Of a stretch of DNA of 42,946 nt, positions 22,934 through 30,988 are shown piece after piece (positions within the stretch are counted from its first letter, which is position 1; the number at the start of each line of letters is the position of its first letter). Location of the stretch: assembly GCA_014377695.1 (NCBI GenBank), contig JACMPA010000024.1:1-42946 (forward strand), given 5' to 3'. Origin of the DNA: Candidatus Saccharimonadota bacterium. Its GTDB lineage: Bacteria > Patescibacteriota > Saccharimonadia > Saccharimonadales > UBA4665. Below the pieces are notes generated by a model, which did no database searches, was not told the DNA's origin, and saw only the letters and a program-made list of their open reading frames with translations. The translations under genes and the position numbers were made by a program.

Positions 22934-23179
22934 ATGAACCCGAAACAACTACAACTCAACTTCTTAGTACCAACAGTTTGTATGGATGGCACGAGTGTCT
23001 TTATATCTGTTGACGGTGATATCCCGCGTTTGGACTTTTTTCAAGTCCGTAGCGAGGACGACCAGCATGTTCATGCCGACGTCGTTGCCTCGATACGGTT
23101 GACCGACATCGAACAACTTAAAGGCCTGCAAGACAGCATCGCCCAAACTATCAAAAATCACGCCGAGCGCGAAAAATAG
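22934..23179 (+). CDS. Small hypothetical protein (weak DUF3467 resemblance)
   Basis: An 81-residue soluble protein. The pattern of a short beta region, IPRLDFFQVR, a VVASIRLT strand, and then a helix DIEQLKGLQDSIAQTIKNH is reminiscent of DUF3467-type small proteins, but the match is weak. It is predicted leaderless, with -10 TATACT 6 nt before the ATG. The next gene, 16 nt downstream, has its own leaderless promoter, so the two may be expressed separately. Confidence 0.6.
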   Translation: MNPKQLQLNFLVPTVCMDGTSVFISVDGDIPRLDFFQVRSEDDQHVHADVVASIRLTDIEQLKGLQDSIAQTIKNHAEREK

Positions 23180-23194
23180 CGATATACTACGCAT

Positions 23195-23710
23195 ATGCTG
23201 CAGTTAAGCGCCGCGATAACCAATCGACCTGTGATGAGCCTCCGTACTGGTGGCCAAGTAGCAACTGCCGTTACACCGATTATCAACCCTGACAATCTCA
23301 AAATAGAGGGCTTTTACTGCAATGATCTCTTCGAAAACAAAGAACTCATCCTGCTCTACCAAGATATCCGCGATATTATTCCGCAGGGAATTGTCATTGA
23401 TGATCATAACGTACTAGTTGAGGAATCTGAGTTAGTACGCCTGCGTAAGGTATTGGAACTACAGTTTGAATTAATTGGTAAACCAATCGAAACTGTTGAT
23501 AAAGAAAAGGTTGGTAAAGTAGGAGATTTCGCCGTTGAAACCGGATCGATGACTATTCAAAAACTGTATGCCAGCCAATCGATTATACGAAGCTTTACGG
23601 GGGGTAGTTTGAGTATAGATCGCTCACAGATTGTTGAAATCACCCAAAAGAGGGTCATTATCAATGAACTACTAAAGCGGGCCCCTCTGCCTGCTGCGGG
23701 CATTGCTTGA
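23195..23710 (+). CDS. PRC-barrel domain protein
   Basis: A 171-residue soluble protein with two PRC-barrel-like halves. The first (about 1-75) has SLRTGGQVATAVTPIINPDNLKIEGFYC. The second (about 85-155) has IGKPIETVDKEKVGKVGDFAVE and ends SQIVEITQKRVII. PRC barrels occur in RNA-processing and photosynthetic-complex proteins and as stand-alone proteins of unknown role. TATACT (23183-23188) is 6 nt before the ATG. A long perfect palindrome follows 8 nt after the stop codon. Confidence 0.75.
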   Translation: MLQLSAAITNRPVMSLRTGGQVATAVTPIINPDNLKIEGFYCNDLFENKELILLYQDIRDIIPQGIVIDDHNVLVEESELVRLRKVLELQFELIGKPIETVDKEKVGKVGDFAVETGSMTIQKLYASQSIIRSFTGGSLSIDRSQIVEITQKRVIINELLKRAPLPAAGIA

Positions 23711-23718
23711 TCCATTAT

Positions 23719-23750
23719 CTAGCATTGTAATACTAGTATTACAATGCTAG
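23719..23750. promoter_or_regulatory. 32-bp perfect palindrome
   Basis: Each half is CTAGCATTGTAATACT, joined to its exact complement with no spacer. There is no T run, which argues against an ordinary terminator. It ends 3 nt before the -35 box of the next gene, a position suited to a regulator-binding site. Confidence 0.55.
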
Positions 23751-23753
23751 TGC

Positions 23754-23782
23754 TTGTTTGTCAACGATTTGTCTGGTATACA
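23754..23782 (+). promoter_or_regulatory. Promoter of the 59-residue gene
   Basis: TTGTTT (23754-23759), a 17-nt spacer and TATACA (23777-23782) precede an ATG by 6 nt, predicting transcription from the start codon itself. Confidence 0.55.
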
Positions 23783-23788
23783 TTTTAG

Positions 23789-23968
23789 ATGAAACTTTTC
23801 CTTGGGCTACTGTTTGTCTTCGGCGGTTACTACTTTGCGCTAACCAGCATGGCCGACTCTGCAATGAGCCAGCTTTCTGGCATACAGGCGCAATATAGCG
23901 CTGCCTCGAGTACTGCCGATAGTTGGGCGGCCGGGGACACTTCCGCAGACTTCGTGAGTGCTCGTTAA
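23789..23968 (+). CDS. Small secreted or membrane-anchored protein
   Basis: A 59-residue protein beginning MKLFLGLLFVFGGYYFALTS, a hydrophobic membrane segment or signal, then a small Ser/Ala/Gln-rich polar part ending DFVSAR. No family recognised. The leaderless promoter and the 32-bp palindrome directly upstream support it as a real, regulated gene. It converges on recX with about 84 nt between, in which I see no further gene. Confidence 0.5.
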   Translation: MKLFLGLLFVFGGYYFALTSMADSAMSQLSGIQAQYSAASSTADSWAAGDTSADFVSAR

Positions 23969-24052
23969 GCTGAATACAGGGCGATTGTCTTCTGGCTGGT
24001 TAAACCAGATTGCGTGCCAGTGACGCGCAGCATGTAGTTGCAACACCTGAAC

Positions 24053-24667
24053 TCAAGCCTCTTCGGCCAACTCCTCCAAGGCATGTTTGATATCACCATA
24101 CCCGAAGCCTTGTCGCGCTAAATATTGCATCAGTTTTAAATCATCCTCACGGAACTTAGATTGCTGCCGCTTACGAGTGATGATGTCCTTGAGCATAGTT
24201 GGTTCATCAGTTTCGTCTTCACCAAGTGCCTGTTGAATAGTTTCGCTTGCAATATGCTTCTTTTGAAGTTCTAATTGGATTTTTCGCTTGCTTGAAGAGC
24301 GGAGCAGCCGTCGATCGTGCACAAACATCTCAGCAAACTTGGCGTCATCAAGCATGCCAATTCTAGTGAGCTTGTTCGTAATTTGTTCAATGAGTGGTGC
24401 AGGGAAGTCCTTGCGCTTCATATAGAGCTGCATCTCCCAAGCGCTACGCGGCCGCATGGCCGCGTATCTTAACGCCAAGCCATATAGCTTGTCGTTGTCC
24501 GATAGCAGCTTATAGGCCTGCAGCTTTGCCTCATCTAGCTCTTGGCCGATGGCGATTCCACTATCCAGCAAACCGTTCTCGCTCAAGCCAAACGAATAGA
24601 TCTCATCCACAAAGACAGAGTAGCGCCTTTTTCTTTTAACCTGTTGGGTTATCTTAGTGATTTTCAT
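24053..24667 (-). CDS. recX: Regulatory protein RecX
   Basis: A 204-residue protein of RecX type, made of three-helix repeats: ALRYAAMRPRSAWEMQLYMKRK, RIGMLDDAKFAEMFVHDR, and the C-terminal YLARQGFGYGDIKHALEEL. RecX binds RecA filaments and modulates their activity. recA lies two genes upstream on the same strand, with a hydrolase gene between them. The ATG overlaps the hydrolase stop codon by one base (TAATG), so translation is coupled. Complete length. Confidence 0.88.
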   Translation of the reverse strand: MKITKITQQVKRKRRYSVFVDEIYSFGLSENGLLDSGIAIGQELDEAKLQAYKLLSDNDKLYGLALRYAAMRPRSAWEMQLYMKRKDFPAPLIEQITNKLTRIGMLDDAKFAEMFVHDRRLLRSSSKRKIQLELQKKHIASETIQQALGEDETDEPTMLKDIITRKRQQSKFREDDLKLMQYLARQGFGYGDIKHALEELAEEA

Positions 24668-25248
24668 TAAACCACTGCATCAAATTCGAGTAGCTTGAGC
24701 ATCGAAGGCAGCTCCGTAAGGTCAGATGAACCGCCTAGATGACCACCCCCATCAATAACGATGAATTTGCCGTTCAGCTCGCTACAGATCTGGCGCGCGA
24801 CATCTATAGAGCAATACGGATCGTCACTGCCATGCACGAAATAAAATGCGTCACATTTACTTCTTATAAACTCCCAGTCGAACCCATTCGGAGAAAAGAG
24901 ATGGTCAAACTGACCAGACTCATACCAGCTTGCGTCAATAATACCCGGTGAAAGTTCCGTAAAGCTGGCTATCAGGACCGCTGCTTTAATGTGCGGGCAT
25001 CTATCATCCATCAGAAAATTAAAGACAGTAGTAGCCCCTGAAGAATGCCCGAAAAGCACATTTTCCGTGAAGTCCCAGTCTTGGTCGAACAAGAAGTCAT
25101 TGTACACCTGACGATTAGGCGTAGTATTCTTCGGAAGCTCTGGGTGCAGCACCGCGAAACCGCGGTGCTGCAGGCTCTGAGCCAGCCAAGGCTGCCAAAA
25201 TTCGTTTGGATTATTACCAGTACCGTGAAGAATGACTGCCTGCTTCAT
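24667..25248 (-). CDS. Alpha/beta hydrolase (RBBP9/YdeN-like)
   Basis: A 193-residue hydrolase with ILHGTGNNP at the N-terminus (oxyanion region), nucleophile Ser in FGHSSGATT, Asp in HGSDDPYCS and His in GGGHLGG, a complete Ser-Asp-His triad. Size and motifs match the RBBP9/YdeN serine hydrolases of unknown substrate. It sits between recA (4-nt gap) and recX (1-nt overlap), an operon position that is unusual for such an enzyme. Confidence 0.82.
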   Translation of the reverse strand: MKQAVILHGTGNNPNEFWQPWLAQSLQHRGFAVLHPELPKNTTPNRQVYNDFLFDQDWDFTENVLFGHSSGATTVFNFLMDDRCPHIKAAVLIASFTELSPGIIDASWYESGQFDHLFSPNGFDWEFIRSKCDAFYFVHGSDDPYCSIDVARQICSELNGKFIVIDGGGHLGGSSDLTELPSMLKLLEFDAVV

Positions 25249-25252
25249 TTAG

Positions 25253-26296
25253 TTATACCTTGGCGGTTTCAGCTGCGGCAGCATCCGTTACCTTGGCGGC
25301 AATTTCTTCCATGACTTCTGGGTTGTCCTGGAGGTATTGCTTCGCAGCCTCACGTCCCTGCCCGATTTTGGCGTCGTTGTAGGCAAACCAGGCGCCAGAT
25401 TTTTCCACGATGTCGCGGGCGGTTGCTAAGTCCAGAATGTCACCGGTACGACTGATGCCTTGGTTGTACATGATGTCGAACTCCGCTTCGCGGAACGGCG
25501 GTGCGATCTTGTTCTTGACTACCTTGACCCGAGTTCTGTTGCCGATAATGGCATCCCCCTGTTTGATCTGACCAATGCGGCGGATGTCGCAGCGGACTGA
25601 GGCGTAGAACTTGAGCGCGTTACCGCCGGTAGTCGTTTCTGGGTTGCCGAACATGACACCGATCTTCATACGCAGCTGGTTAATGAATATAACAGTCGCT
25701 TTACTACGCGAGATGACTGCGGTGAGCTTCCGAAGCGCTTGGCTCATCAAACGAGCTTGTAGGCCCATCTGTGCATCACCCATGTCGCCTTCAATCTCGG
25801 CGCGTGGTACTAATGCAGCCACGGAGTCGACGACGATTATGTCGACGGCGTTAGAACGAACCAGTGTTTCGACTATCTCGAGTGCTTGCTCGCCGTTGTC
25901 AGGCTGGCTAAGCAGCAAGTTCTCGACGTCCACACCGATGCGCTTGGCGTAGCCTGGGTCGAGAGCGTGCTCAGCATCGATAAATGCAGCCGTCCCCCCT
26001 GCTTTTTGACATTGAGCGATTGCATGGAGCGTAAGTGTGGTCTTACCAGATGATTCTGGTCCATAAATCTCGATAACGCGCCCCTTTGGAATGCCGCCGC
26101 CGAGAGCGAGGTCAAGTGAGATCGAGCCAGTAGGAATGCATTCAACCTTGGTTGCATAGGCTGAACCCATCTTCATGATGGATCCTTTGCCAAATTGTTT
26201 TTCGATTGTTTCTAGGGCTAGGCCGAGAGCCTTGCTCTTGCCATCACTACCAGAGGTGTCTTGGATTGTCTTGTCCTCAGTATTCTTCTTTGCCAT
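25253..26296 (-). CDS. recA: Recombinase RecA
   Basis: A 347-residue RecA. Walker A is GPESSGKTT (79-87), with the [10 protein letters not shown] region, Walker [11 protein letters not shown], the L2 loop [19 protein letters not shown], and a conserved core throughout. It forms filaments on single-stranded DNA for strand exchange and for SOS-type cleavage. AAAGGA lies 7 nt before the ATG, so it is translated by Shine-Dalgarno rather than leaderless. It heads a likely recA-hydrolase-recX operon. No intein or truncation. Confidence 0.97.
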   Translation of the reverse strand: MAKKNTEDKTIQDTSGSDGKSKALGLALETIEKQFGKGSIMKMGSAYATKVECIPTGSISLDLALGGGIPKGRVIEIYGPESSGKTTLTLHAIAQCQKAGGTAAFIDAEHALDPGYAKRIGVDVENLLLSQPDNGEQALEIVETLVRSNAVDIIVVDSVAALVPRAEIEGDMGDAQMGLQARLMSQALRKLTAVISRSKATVIFINQLRMKIGVMFGNPETTTGGNALKFYASVRCDIRRIGQIKQGDAIIGNRTRVKVVKNKIAPPFREAEFDIMYNQGISRTGDILDLATARDIVEKSGAWFAYNDAKIGQGREAAKQYLQDNPEVMEEIAAKVTDAAAAETAKV

Positions 26297-26409
26297 TCGT
26301 TTATCCTTTCGTAGTGCGTAGGGAGCTAAAACTCACCTGCAAATTAATGTTGTGCCCACAGGTATATCAAGCATTCAGCAAACAGCGCAACCAAATTTCC
26401 ACATTAATT

Positions 26410-26440
26410 ACATTTAGGGAGGACAGTCCTCCCTAAATGT
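26410..26440. repeat. Palindrome at the 3' side of the RAYT gene
   Basis: ACATTTAGGGAGGAC and its complement surround a central A. It contains GGGAGGACAGTCCTC (26417-26431), which recurs identically at 27083-27097 on the other side of the transposase gene. It may also terminate transcription toward recA. Confidence 0.7.
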
Positions 26441-26453
26441 TTTCTACCGTATT

Positions 26454-27065
26454 TTAGTTCGCTAATTCTTGTTTCAAAATGTCCATTAACTTCTTTTGTT
26501 CTACATAGTCTTCCATAAAGATCAAGTATTGTTCTGGTGTTTTAAAAAGACTTATGATGCGTTTTGGTCGAATCCAGGCTACCTCATCGCGTTGCAAATA
26601 ATACGTCAAACTAGAGTACTCATATTCCCGCCACGCCTTAGGATTAAGGTGTATATAACGTGATATGTGTTCTAGGTATGCCGGGTCACTAATCATCGAA
26701 GCTTTATAGCGTGACTCAAATAAAGAGCCGGAGCGCCTATACTTTTTATTAAAATAATGACTGTAGCTCGTGAGCACACTTTGCATGAATTTCGACATCA
26801 TCCCTGGCTGATGCTGATATATCAACAAATGGAAATGATTTGGCATCAATACGTAGGCTAGCAGTTCGACCTTGTTGAAGAAATTGGGGTACGGTATGCC
26901 ATAGGGATCTTTTGCCTCTTGTGGTGACAAATACCGCTCGAATAAGTTTAGAAAAGTAATGTAATCTTGTTCATCAATGAAAACACGATGCTTACTATGC
27001 CCGCGAGCATAGACATGCTGATAGGTGTCGGCAACATCTTGCTTAGTGGCATTTTTCCGTGGCAT
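26454..27065 (-). CDS. REP-associated tyrosine transposase (Y1/RAYT)
   Basis: A 203-residue transposase. It has the HUH motif within MPNHFHLLIY (HFH, near 79-81), a YARGHSKHRVF start typical of RAYTs, and a candidate nucleophile Tyr in SVLTSYSHYFNKKYRRSGSLF. This is followed by RYIHLNPKAW and YEYSSL. These enzymes nick and join single-stranded DNA at REP palindromes. No frame damage is seen. TATACT on the minus strand lies 7 nt before the ATG, so it is predicted leaderless. It separates recA from the pilus genes. Confidence 0.88.
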   Translation of the reverse strand: MPRKNATKQDVADTYQHVYARGHSKHRVFIDEQDYITFLNLFERYLSPQEAKDPYGIPYPNFFNKVELLAYVLMPNHFHLLIYQHQPGMMSKFMQSVLTSYSHYFNKKYRRSGSLFESRYKASMISDPAYLEHISRYIHLNPKAWREYEYSSLTYYLQRDEVAWIRPKRIISLFKTPEQYLIFMEDYVEQKKLMDILKQELAN

Positions 27066-27082
27066 ATGGCTAAGTATACGTT

Positions 27083-27097
27083 GGGAGGACAGTCCTC
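27083..27097. repeat. Palindrome at the 5' side of the RAYT gene
   Basis: GGGAGGACAGTCCTC is identical to the core on the other flank and in the same orientation. The symmetric part here is only GAGGACAGTCCTC, and the longer arms of the other copy are absent. The transposase promoter lies immediately inside it. Confidence 0.65.
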
Positions 27098-27189
27098 ACA
27101 AATTTACAACAAAGATACTGCTTACGTTTTATGGCTGTGACTGCTAAAATGTGGCCAGGATGGGTGAAGTTTAAAACTCCGAAATAAAC

Positions 27190-28992
27190 ATGCGTATACC
27201 AGATTCGTTGGTGGAGAAATTGTTGAATGCAACCGGCAGGTTCACTGCCGAACAGTTAACAACGCTCCGCGAACAAGAACAACAAGAAAAGAAGCCGTTA
27301 CAAGATTTGGTTATCAGTAACAACCTGCTTACCGAGAAGGAGTTAACCAAGCTGTACGCTGATGAGATCGAAGTGCCCTTCATCGAGCTCAATGCTAAAG
27401 AAGTTAAGCGTGAGATCCTTAAAGCTTTGCCAGAACGTATCGCCCGCCAATACCGCTCAGTAGTATTCGAGGCCGAGAAAGATGGTGAGATATCGATTGC
27501 AATGGAGGATCCGGATGACATCCAGGCCCTAAACTTTTTGCACAAACAGCTCGGGAACGAGCTCAAGATATTTATTGCCCCGGCCACGATGATCCAAGCA
27601 ACCCTGGATCAATACCGTGGCAACATCAGTAGTGAGCTTACAAAAGTTATATCCGATGAAGCGGCTGCCGATGTCGAAGAAGAAGTTGTCAGTGAAGACG
27701 AAGTCGCTGAAGACTCACCGATTGCCCAGACAGTGAATTTGATTATTGAATATGGTGTGAAGGCGAACGCAAGCGACATTCACATCGAACCGCGTGAAGG
27801 TTTCGTTATCGTACGTTACCGCATCGATGGCATGCTGCGCGAAGCCAACAAGCTCCCCCGTAAAGTATTAGGTGCCCTTGTTTCACGTATCAAAATCCTC
27901 AGTAATTTAAAGATTGACGAGCACCGCGCGCCGCAAGATGGTCGCTTTAAAGTAGAAGTCGGTGGACTAACCTACGCCCTTCGCGTCTCTACCCTGCCGA
28001 TTGTCGATGGTGAAAAGGTCGTTATGCGTATTTTGAACGAATCCACCAAGGCGGCGACCTTCGAGGACTTAGGATTCTGGGGTGATGCCCTAAAGAGCTT
28101 GAAGCACGCTATTGCTCAGCCGCACGGCATGGTGCTCGTGACTGGACCGACTGGTTCAGGCAAATCAACGACGCTATTTAGCGTCCTAACCATGCTCAAT
28201 ACGCCCAACGTAAATATTTCTACAGTGGAAGACCCGGTGGAGTATCGGGTGGTTGGCGCAAATCAGGTCCAAGTAAATCCAATCGCCGGCATGACTTTTA
28301 CGAACGGTTTACGCGCCCTACTGCGCCAAGACCCGAACATCATCATGGTTGGTGAGATCCGTGACGGCGAAACTGCTGACTTGGCCGTGCAGGCAGCACT
28401 CACAGGACACTTAGTGTTCAGTACCCTTCACACTAATAACGCCGCCACCTGTTTACCTCGTCTATTAAACATGGGCGTCGAGCCCTTCTTAATTGCATCA
28501 ACGGTCCGCGTCGTGCTCGGCCAGCGACTCGTCCGGCGACTCTGCTCGCACTGCCGCGAGGCATTCGAACCCGACGCAACGATGCTTACTCAAATTGATA
28601 AAATCTTCCACCTGCAAGAAACCGGCATTATGAAAAAGCTCCAAGTATATGAAAAAGAGGCTTTGGCCGACGGCATTGGCAAAGGCATGAAGTCGACCGC
28701 TGACGAGTTAAGTACCAGTGATCACGGTATTGGCCGCCTATTTAATGCGCATGAGGATGGTTGTGAGAATTGCAATCACACTGGCTACCGTGGCCGGATC
28801 GGTATTTACGAAGTACTCAACAACACTGAGACTATTCAGCATCAGATTGTTGGCAGCAGCACCAGTGATTCCATCGAAAACTTAGCTATCAAAGAAGGCA
28901 TGGTAACGATGCAGGTTGATGGGTTAGTCAAAGCCCTCCGCGGCGAGACTACCATCGGCGAAGTACTTAGGGTAACGGCACAGGAAGCATGA
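27190..28992 (+). CDS. pilB: Type IV pilus assembly ATPase PilB
   Basis: A 600-residue secretion-type ATPase. An N-terminal MshEN/GspE domain (about 1-150) is followed by Walker A GPTGSGKSTT (about 319-328), an Asp box, Walker B IIMVGEIRD, and a His box with LVFSTLHTN. A tetracysteine zinc site is formed by CSHC and CENC. Together these mark the extension motor PilB, which powers pilin polymerisation from the cytoplasm. It opens a cluster with pilC, a pilin, pilM, pilN and pilO. No retraction ATPase gene (pilT) lies in this window. Confidence 0.94.
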   Translation: MRIPDSLVEKLLNATGRFTAEQLTTLREQEQQEKKPLQDLVISNNLLTEKELTKLYADEIEVPFIELNAKEVKREILKALPERIARQYRSVVFEAEKDGEISIAMEDPDDIQALNFLHKQLGNELKIFIAPATMIQATLDQYRGNISSELTKVISDEAAADVEEEVVSEDEVAEDSPIAQTVNLIIEYGVKANASDIHIEPREGFVIVRYRIDGMLREANKLPRKVLGALVSRIKILSNLKIDEHRAPQDGRFKVEVGGLTYALRVSTLPIVDGEKVVMRILNESTKAATFEDLGFWGDALKSLKHAIAQPHGMVLVTGPTGSGKSTTLFSVLTMLNTPNVNISTVEDPVEYRVVGANQVQVNPIAGMTFTNGLRALLRQDPNIIMVGEIRDGETADLAVQAALTGHLVFSTLHTNNAATCLPRLLNMGVEPFLIASTVRVVLGQRLVRRLCSHCREAFEPDATMLTQIDKIFHLQETGIMKKLQVYEKEALADGIGKGMKSTADELSTSDHGIGRLFNAHEDGCENCNHTGYRGRIGIYEVLNNTETIQHQIVGSSTSDSIENLAIKEGMVTMQVDGLVKALRGETTIGEVLRVTAQEA

Positions 28993-30263
28993 AATTCTTT
29001 TATAAAGCACTCAAGGATGGCAAAGCTATTACCGGGCATGGTGAGGCTAAAAACAAGGAAGCATTTGCCGCAAATTTAAAAAAACAAGGTTTGCACCCAT
29101 TAGTCATCAAAGTTGACAAGGCAAAAGGTGGTGGCTTCTTTGGACCCTCTAAGAAAATAAAGCTCTCTGATCTAGTAATCTTTACTCGTCAACTTTCAAC
29201 GATGATTTCGGCCGGCGTGCCATTGGCCCGTTCTTTGTCGGCGCTACAAGCTGATTCCGAGAGTTTGTATTTACGTGAAGTCGTTGCCGGCATAACTCAC
29301 GAAGTCGAGGGTGGAGCACCACTTGGTGACGCGTTTGCGAAATATCCAAATGTGTTTAGTGAGGTATACGTGAACATGGTCCGCGCCGGCGAAAACGGCG
29401 GTATCCTTGATGAAATCCTCAAACGCTTGGCAACTCAGGTTGAACAGGACGCTAGTATACGTAAAAAGATTAAAAGCGCCATGATGTATCCGATTGTAAT
29501 CTTGAGTGTTACCGTGCTCGCATTTTTTGGCATCATGCTGGTCATCGTACCTAAGCTGGGCGCGATTCTCACTAGCTTAGGTGGCCCGAATGCTAAATTG
29601 CCAATTTACACACAGTACATGCTTGATGTCAGCCAGTTTTGCGTCAGCTCATCTGTTATTCGGCACATTCCACTCATTGGTATGATTCCTGGGCTCAATA
29701 AACTCCCTAACCTATTCTTCATATTGGGGCTTGGAGTAGTCGCGGGGATATACTTCCGTCGTTACATCAAAACACCACGTGGTAAGTTCTGGTTCCATGG
29801 CATGCTGCTACGGTTACCTATCTTCAAAACAATCATTTTAAAGATAGCCATCGCGCGCTTTTCGCGAACCTTTGCCTCACTAATGTCATCCGGCGTGAGT
29901 GTACTTGATGCATTAGCCGTAACCGGTGGTGCCATCGGTAATAAAGTGATCGAAAAAGAACTAAAGGACGCGGCACAGGCCGTACGCAACGGTAAACAGC
30001 TCAGCGAGCCCCTAAGCGAGAGCAAACACTTCCCGCCAATCGTTTCGCAGATGCTTGCCGTCGGTGAAGAAACCGGTCAGACCGACACCGTACTTTTGAA
30101 GGTTGCCGATTTCTATGAAGAAGAGGTTGGCACGATGATTGATGGCCTGGCGGCCATCATTGAACCAGTGATGATTATCTTCCTGGGTGGTGCGGTCGGC
30201 CTGATCGCCGCTAGTGTGATGGGACCAATCGCCTCACTATCAAAGAATATCGGTAGTAGTTAG
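28989..30263 (+). CDS. pilC: Type IV pilus platform protein PilC
   Basis: A 424-residue inner-membrane protein with two GspF domains. The first has FTRQLSTMISAGVPLARSL (about 56-75) and the second repeats the pattern as FSRTFASLMSSGVSVLDAL (near 296). Three or four membrane segments lie at about 170-190, 240-260 and 390-415. It couples the PilB motor to pilin insertion. The ATG overlaps the pilB stop by 4 nt. The sequence looks complete. Confidence 0.94.
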   Translation: MKFFYKALKDGKAITGHGEAKNKEAFAANLKKQGLHPLVIKVDKAKGGGFFGPSKKIKLSDLVIFTRQLSTMISAGVPLARSLSALQADSESLYLREVVAGITHEVEGGAPLGDAFAKYPNVFSEVYVNMVRAGENGGILDEILKRLATQVEQDASIRKKIKSAMMYPIVILSVTVLAFFGIMLVIVPKLGAILTSLGGPNAKLPIYTQYMLDVSQFCVSSSVIRHIPLIGMIPGLNKLPNLFFILGLGVVAGIYFRRYIKTPRGKFWFHGMLLRLPIFKTIILKIAIARFSRTFASLMSSGVSVLDALAVTGGAIGNKVIEKELKDAAQAVRNGKQLSEPLSESKHFPPIVSQMLAVGEETGQTDTVLLKVADFYEEEVGTMIDGLAAIIEPVMIIFLGGAVGLIAASVMGPIASLSKNIGSS

Positions 30264-30298
30264 CACAACAGTTCGGTGCTATCAGTGGTGATAAAAGC

Positions 30299-30326
30299 TT
30301 GACGCCGTACCGGTTATGCTTATAAT
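30299..30326 (+). promoter_or_regulatory. Promoter of the pilin gene
   Basis: TTGACG (30299-30304), a 16-nt spacer ending in TGCT, and TATAAT (30321-30326). It is the best-matching promoter in the window and gives a leader of about 63 nt, which fits high pilin expression separate from pilBC. Confidence 0.75.
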
Positions 30327-30378
30327 CATGTACAGATACTTTATCTCGTATAAAGGTCATAAGTAAAAATATTATTTT

Positions 30379-30395
30379 AAGGAGGGTGGGTCCTT
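30379..30395 (+). promoter_or_regulatory. Strong pilin ribosome-binding site within a small hairpin
   Basis: AAGGAGGG is the strongest Shine-Dalgarno in the window. AAGGA (30379-30383) can pair with TCCTT (30391-30395) just before the ATG, with loop GGGTGGG, so the site could be partly masked. Confidence 0.4.
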
Positions 30396-30857
30396 ATGAT
30401 CTCACTGAAAAAACAAAACAAGGGCTTCACAATTGTGGAACTTTTGATCGTAATCGTCGTTATCGGTATCTTGGCCGGTCTCGTGATTACAACGTACAAC
30501 GGTATTCAACAAAAGGCGCGCAACACCGAGCGCACAACGGACCTTAAGACATTCCAAAGCCAGTTAGAGGCCTACAACGCCAACAACGGCCGTTACCCAA
30601 CGTCTACCGACCTGGGCACCAACAGCGGAACCAATGTCACCTGGACTGCGGCTAACCTGAAGGGAATGGATAAAGAGACTCTCCGTGATCCTAAGGGTTC
30701 AGACTTCTCTTTGGCTACTGCTTCTACGGCGAACAAGTACGCCTACGCACCGACACCACTTGGTTGTGACAACGCAACCACTGACTGTGCGGCCTACAAG
30801 CTGACTGCTAAGCAAGAAGGCAGCACTACAGACATTACTGTCGACAGCCTGAACTAG
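30396..30857 (+). CDS. Type IV pilin
   Basis: A 153-residue prepilin. The short leader MISLKKQNKG is followed by the class III cleavage site before FTIVELLIVIVVIGILAGLV, with Glu at +5 of the mature protein and the usual hydrophobic helix. The C-terminal domain has two cysteines (GCDNATTDC) that could form the disulfide loop. It has its own strong promoter, a strong Shine-Dalgarno and a terminator, and is therefore probably the major pilin. A prepilin peptidase gene is not in this window. Confidence 0.93.
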   Translation: MISLKKQNKGFTIVELLIVIVVIGILAGLVITTYNGIQQKARNTERTTDLKTFQSQLEAYNANNGRYPTSTDLGTNSGTNVTWTAANLKGMDKETLRDPKGSDFSLATASTANKYAYAPTPLGCDNATTDCAAYKLTAKQEGSTTDITVDSLN

Positions 30858-30875
30858 ACAGTTCACGCTCCTACC

Positions 30876-30903
30876 AAAAAGCCCGGGTTTACCCGGGCTT
30901 TTT
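30876..30903 (+). terminator. Pilin gene terminator
   Basis: AAAAAGCCCGGGT and ACCCGGGCTTTTT form a GC-rich stem with a TT loop and a T run, 18 nt after the pilin stop codon. Confidence 0.92.
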
Positions 30904-30988
30904 CATGGCTCAGCTTCAGCGTGCTTGTTGCATATAAACATAAGCCTTTCTGGTATACTTAGCACCAGAGAAAAGAGACAATTGCTAG

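Larger units (their letters stand above)
26410..27097 (-). mobile_element. RAYT/REP-type element
   Basis: One Y1 transposase gene is bounded on both sides by the 15-nt palindromic sequence GGGAGGACAGTCCTC. This is the arrangement of REP-associated tyrosine transposases and their REP sequences. Only two palindromes are found in this window. Confidence 0.65.
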
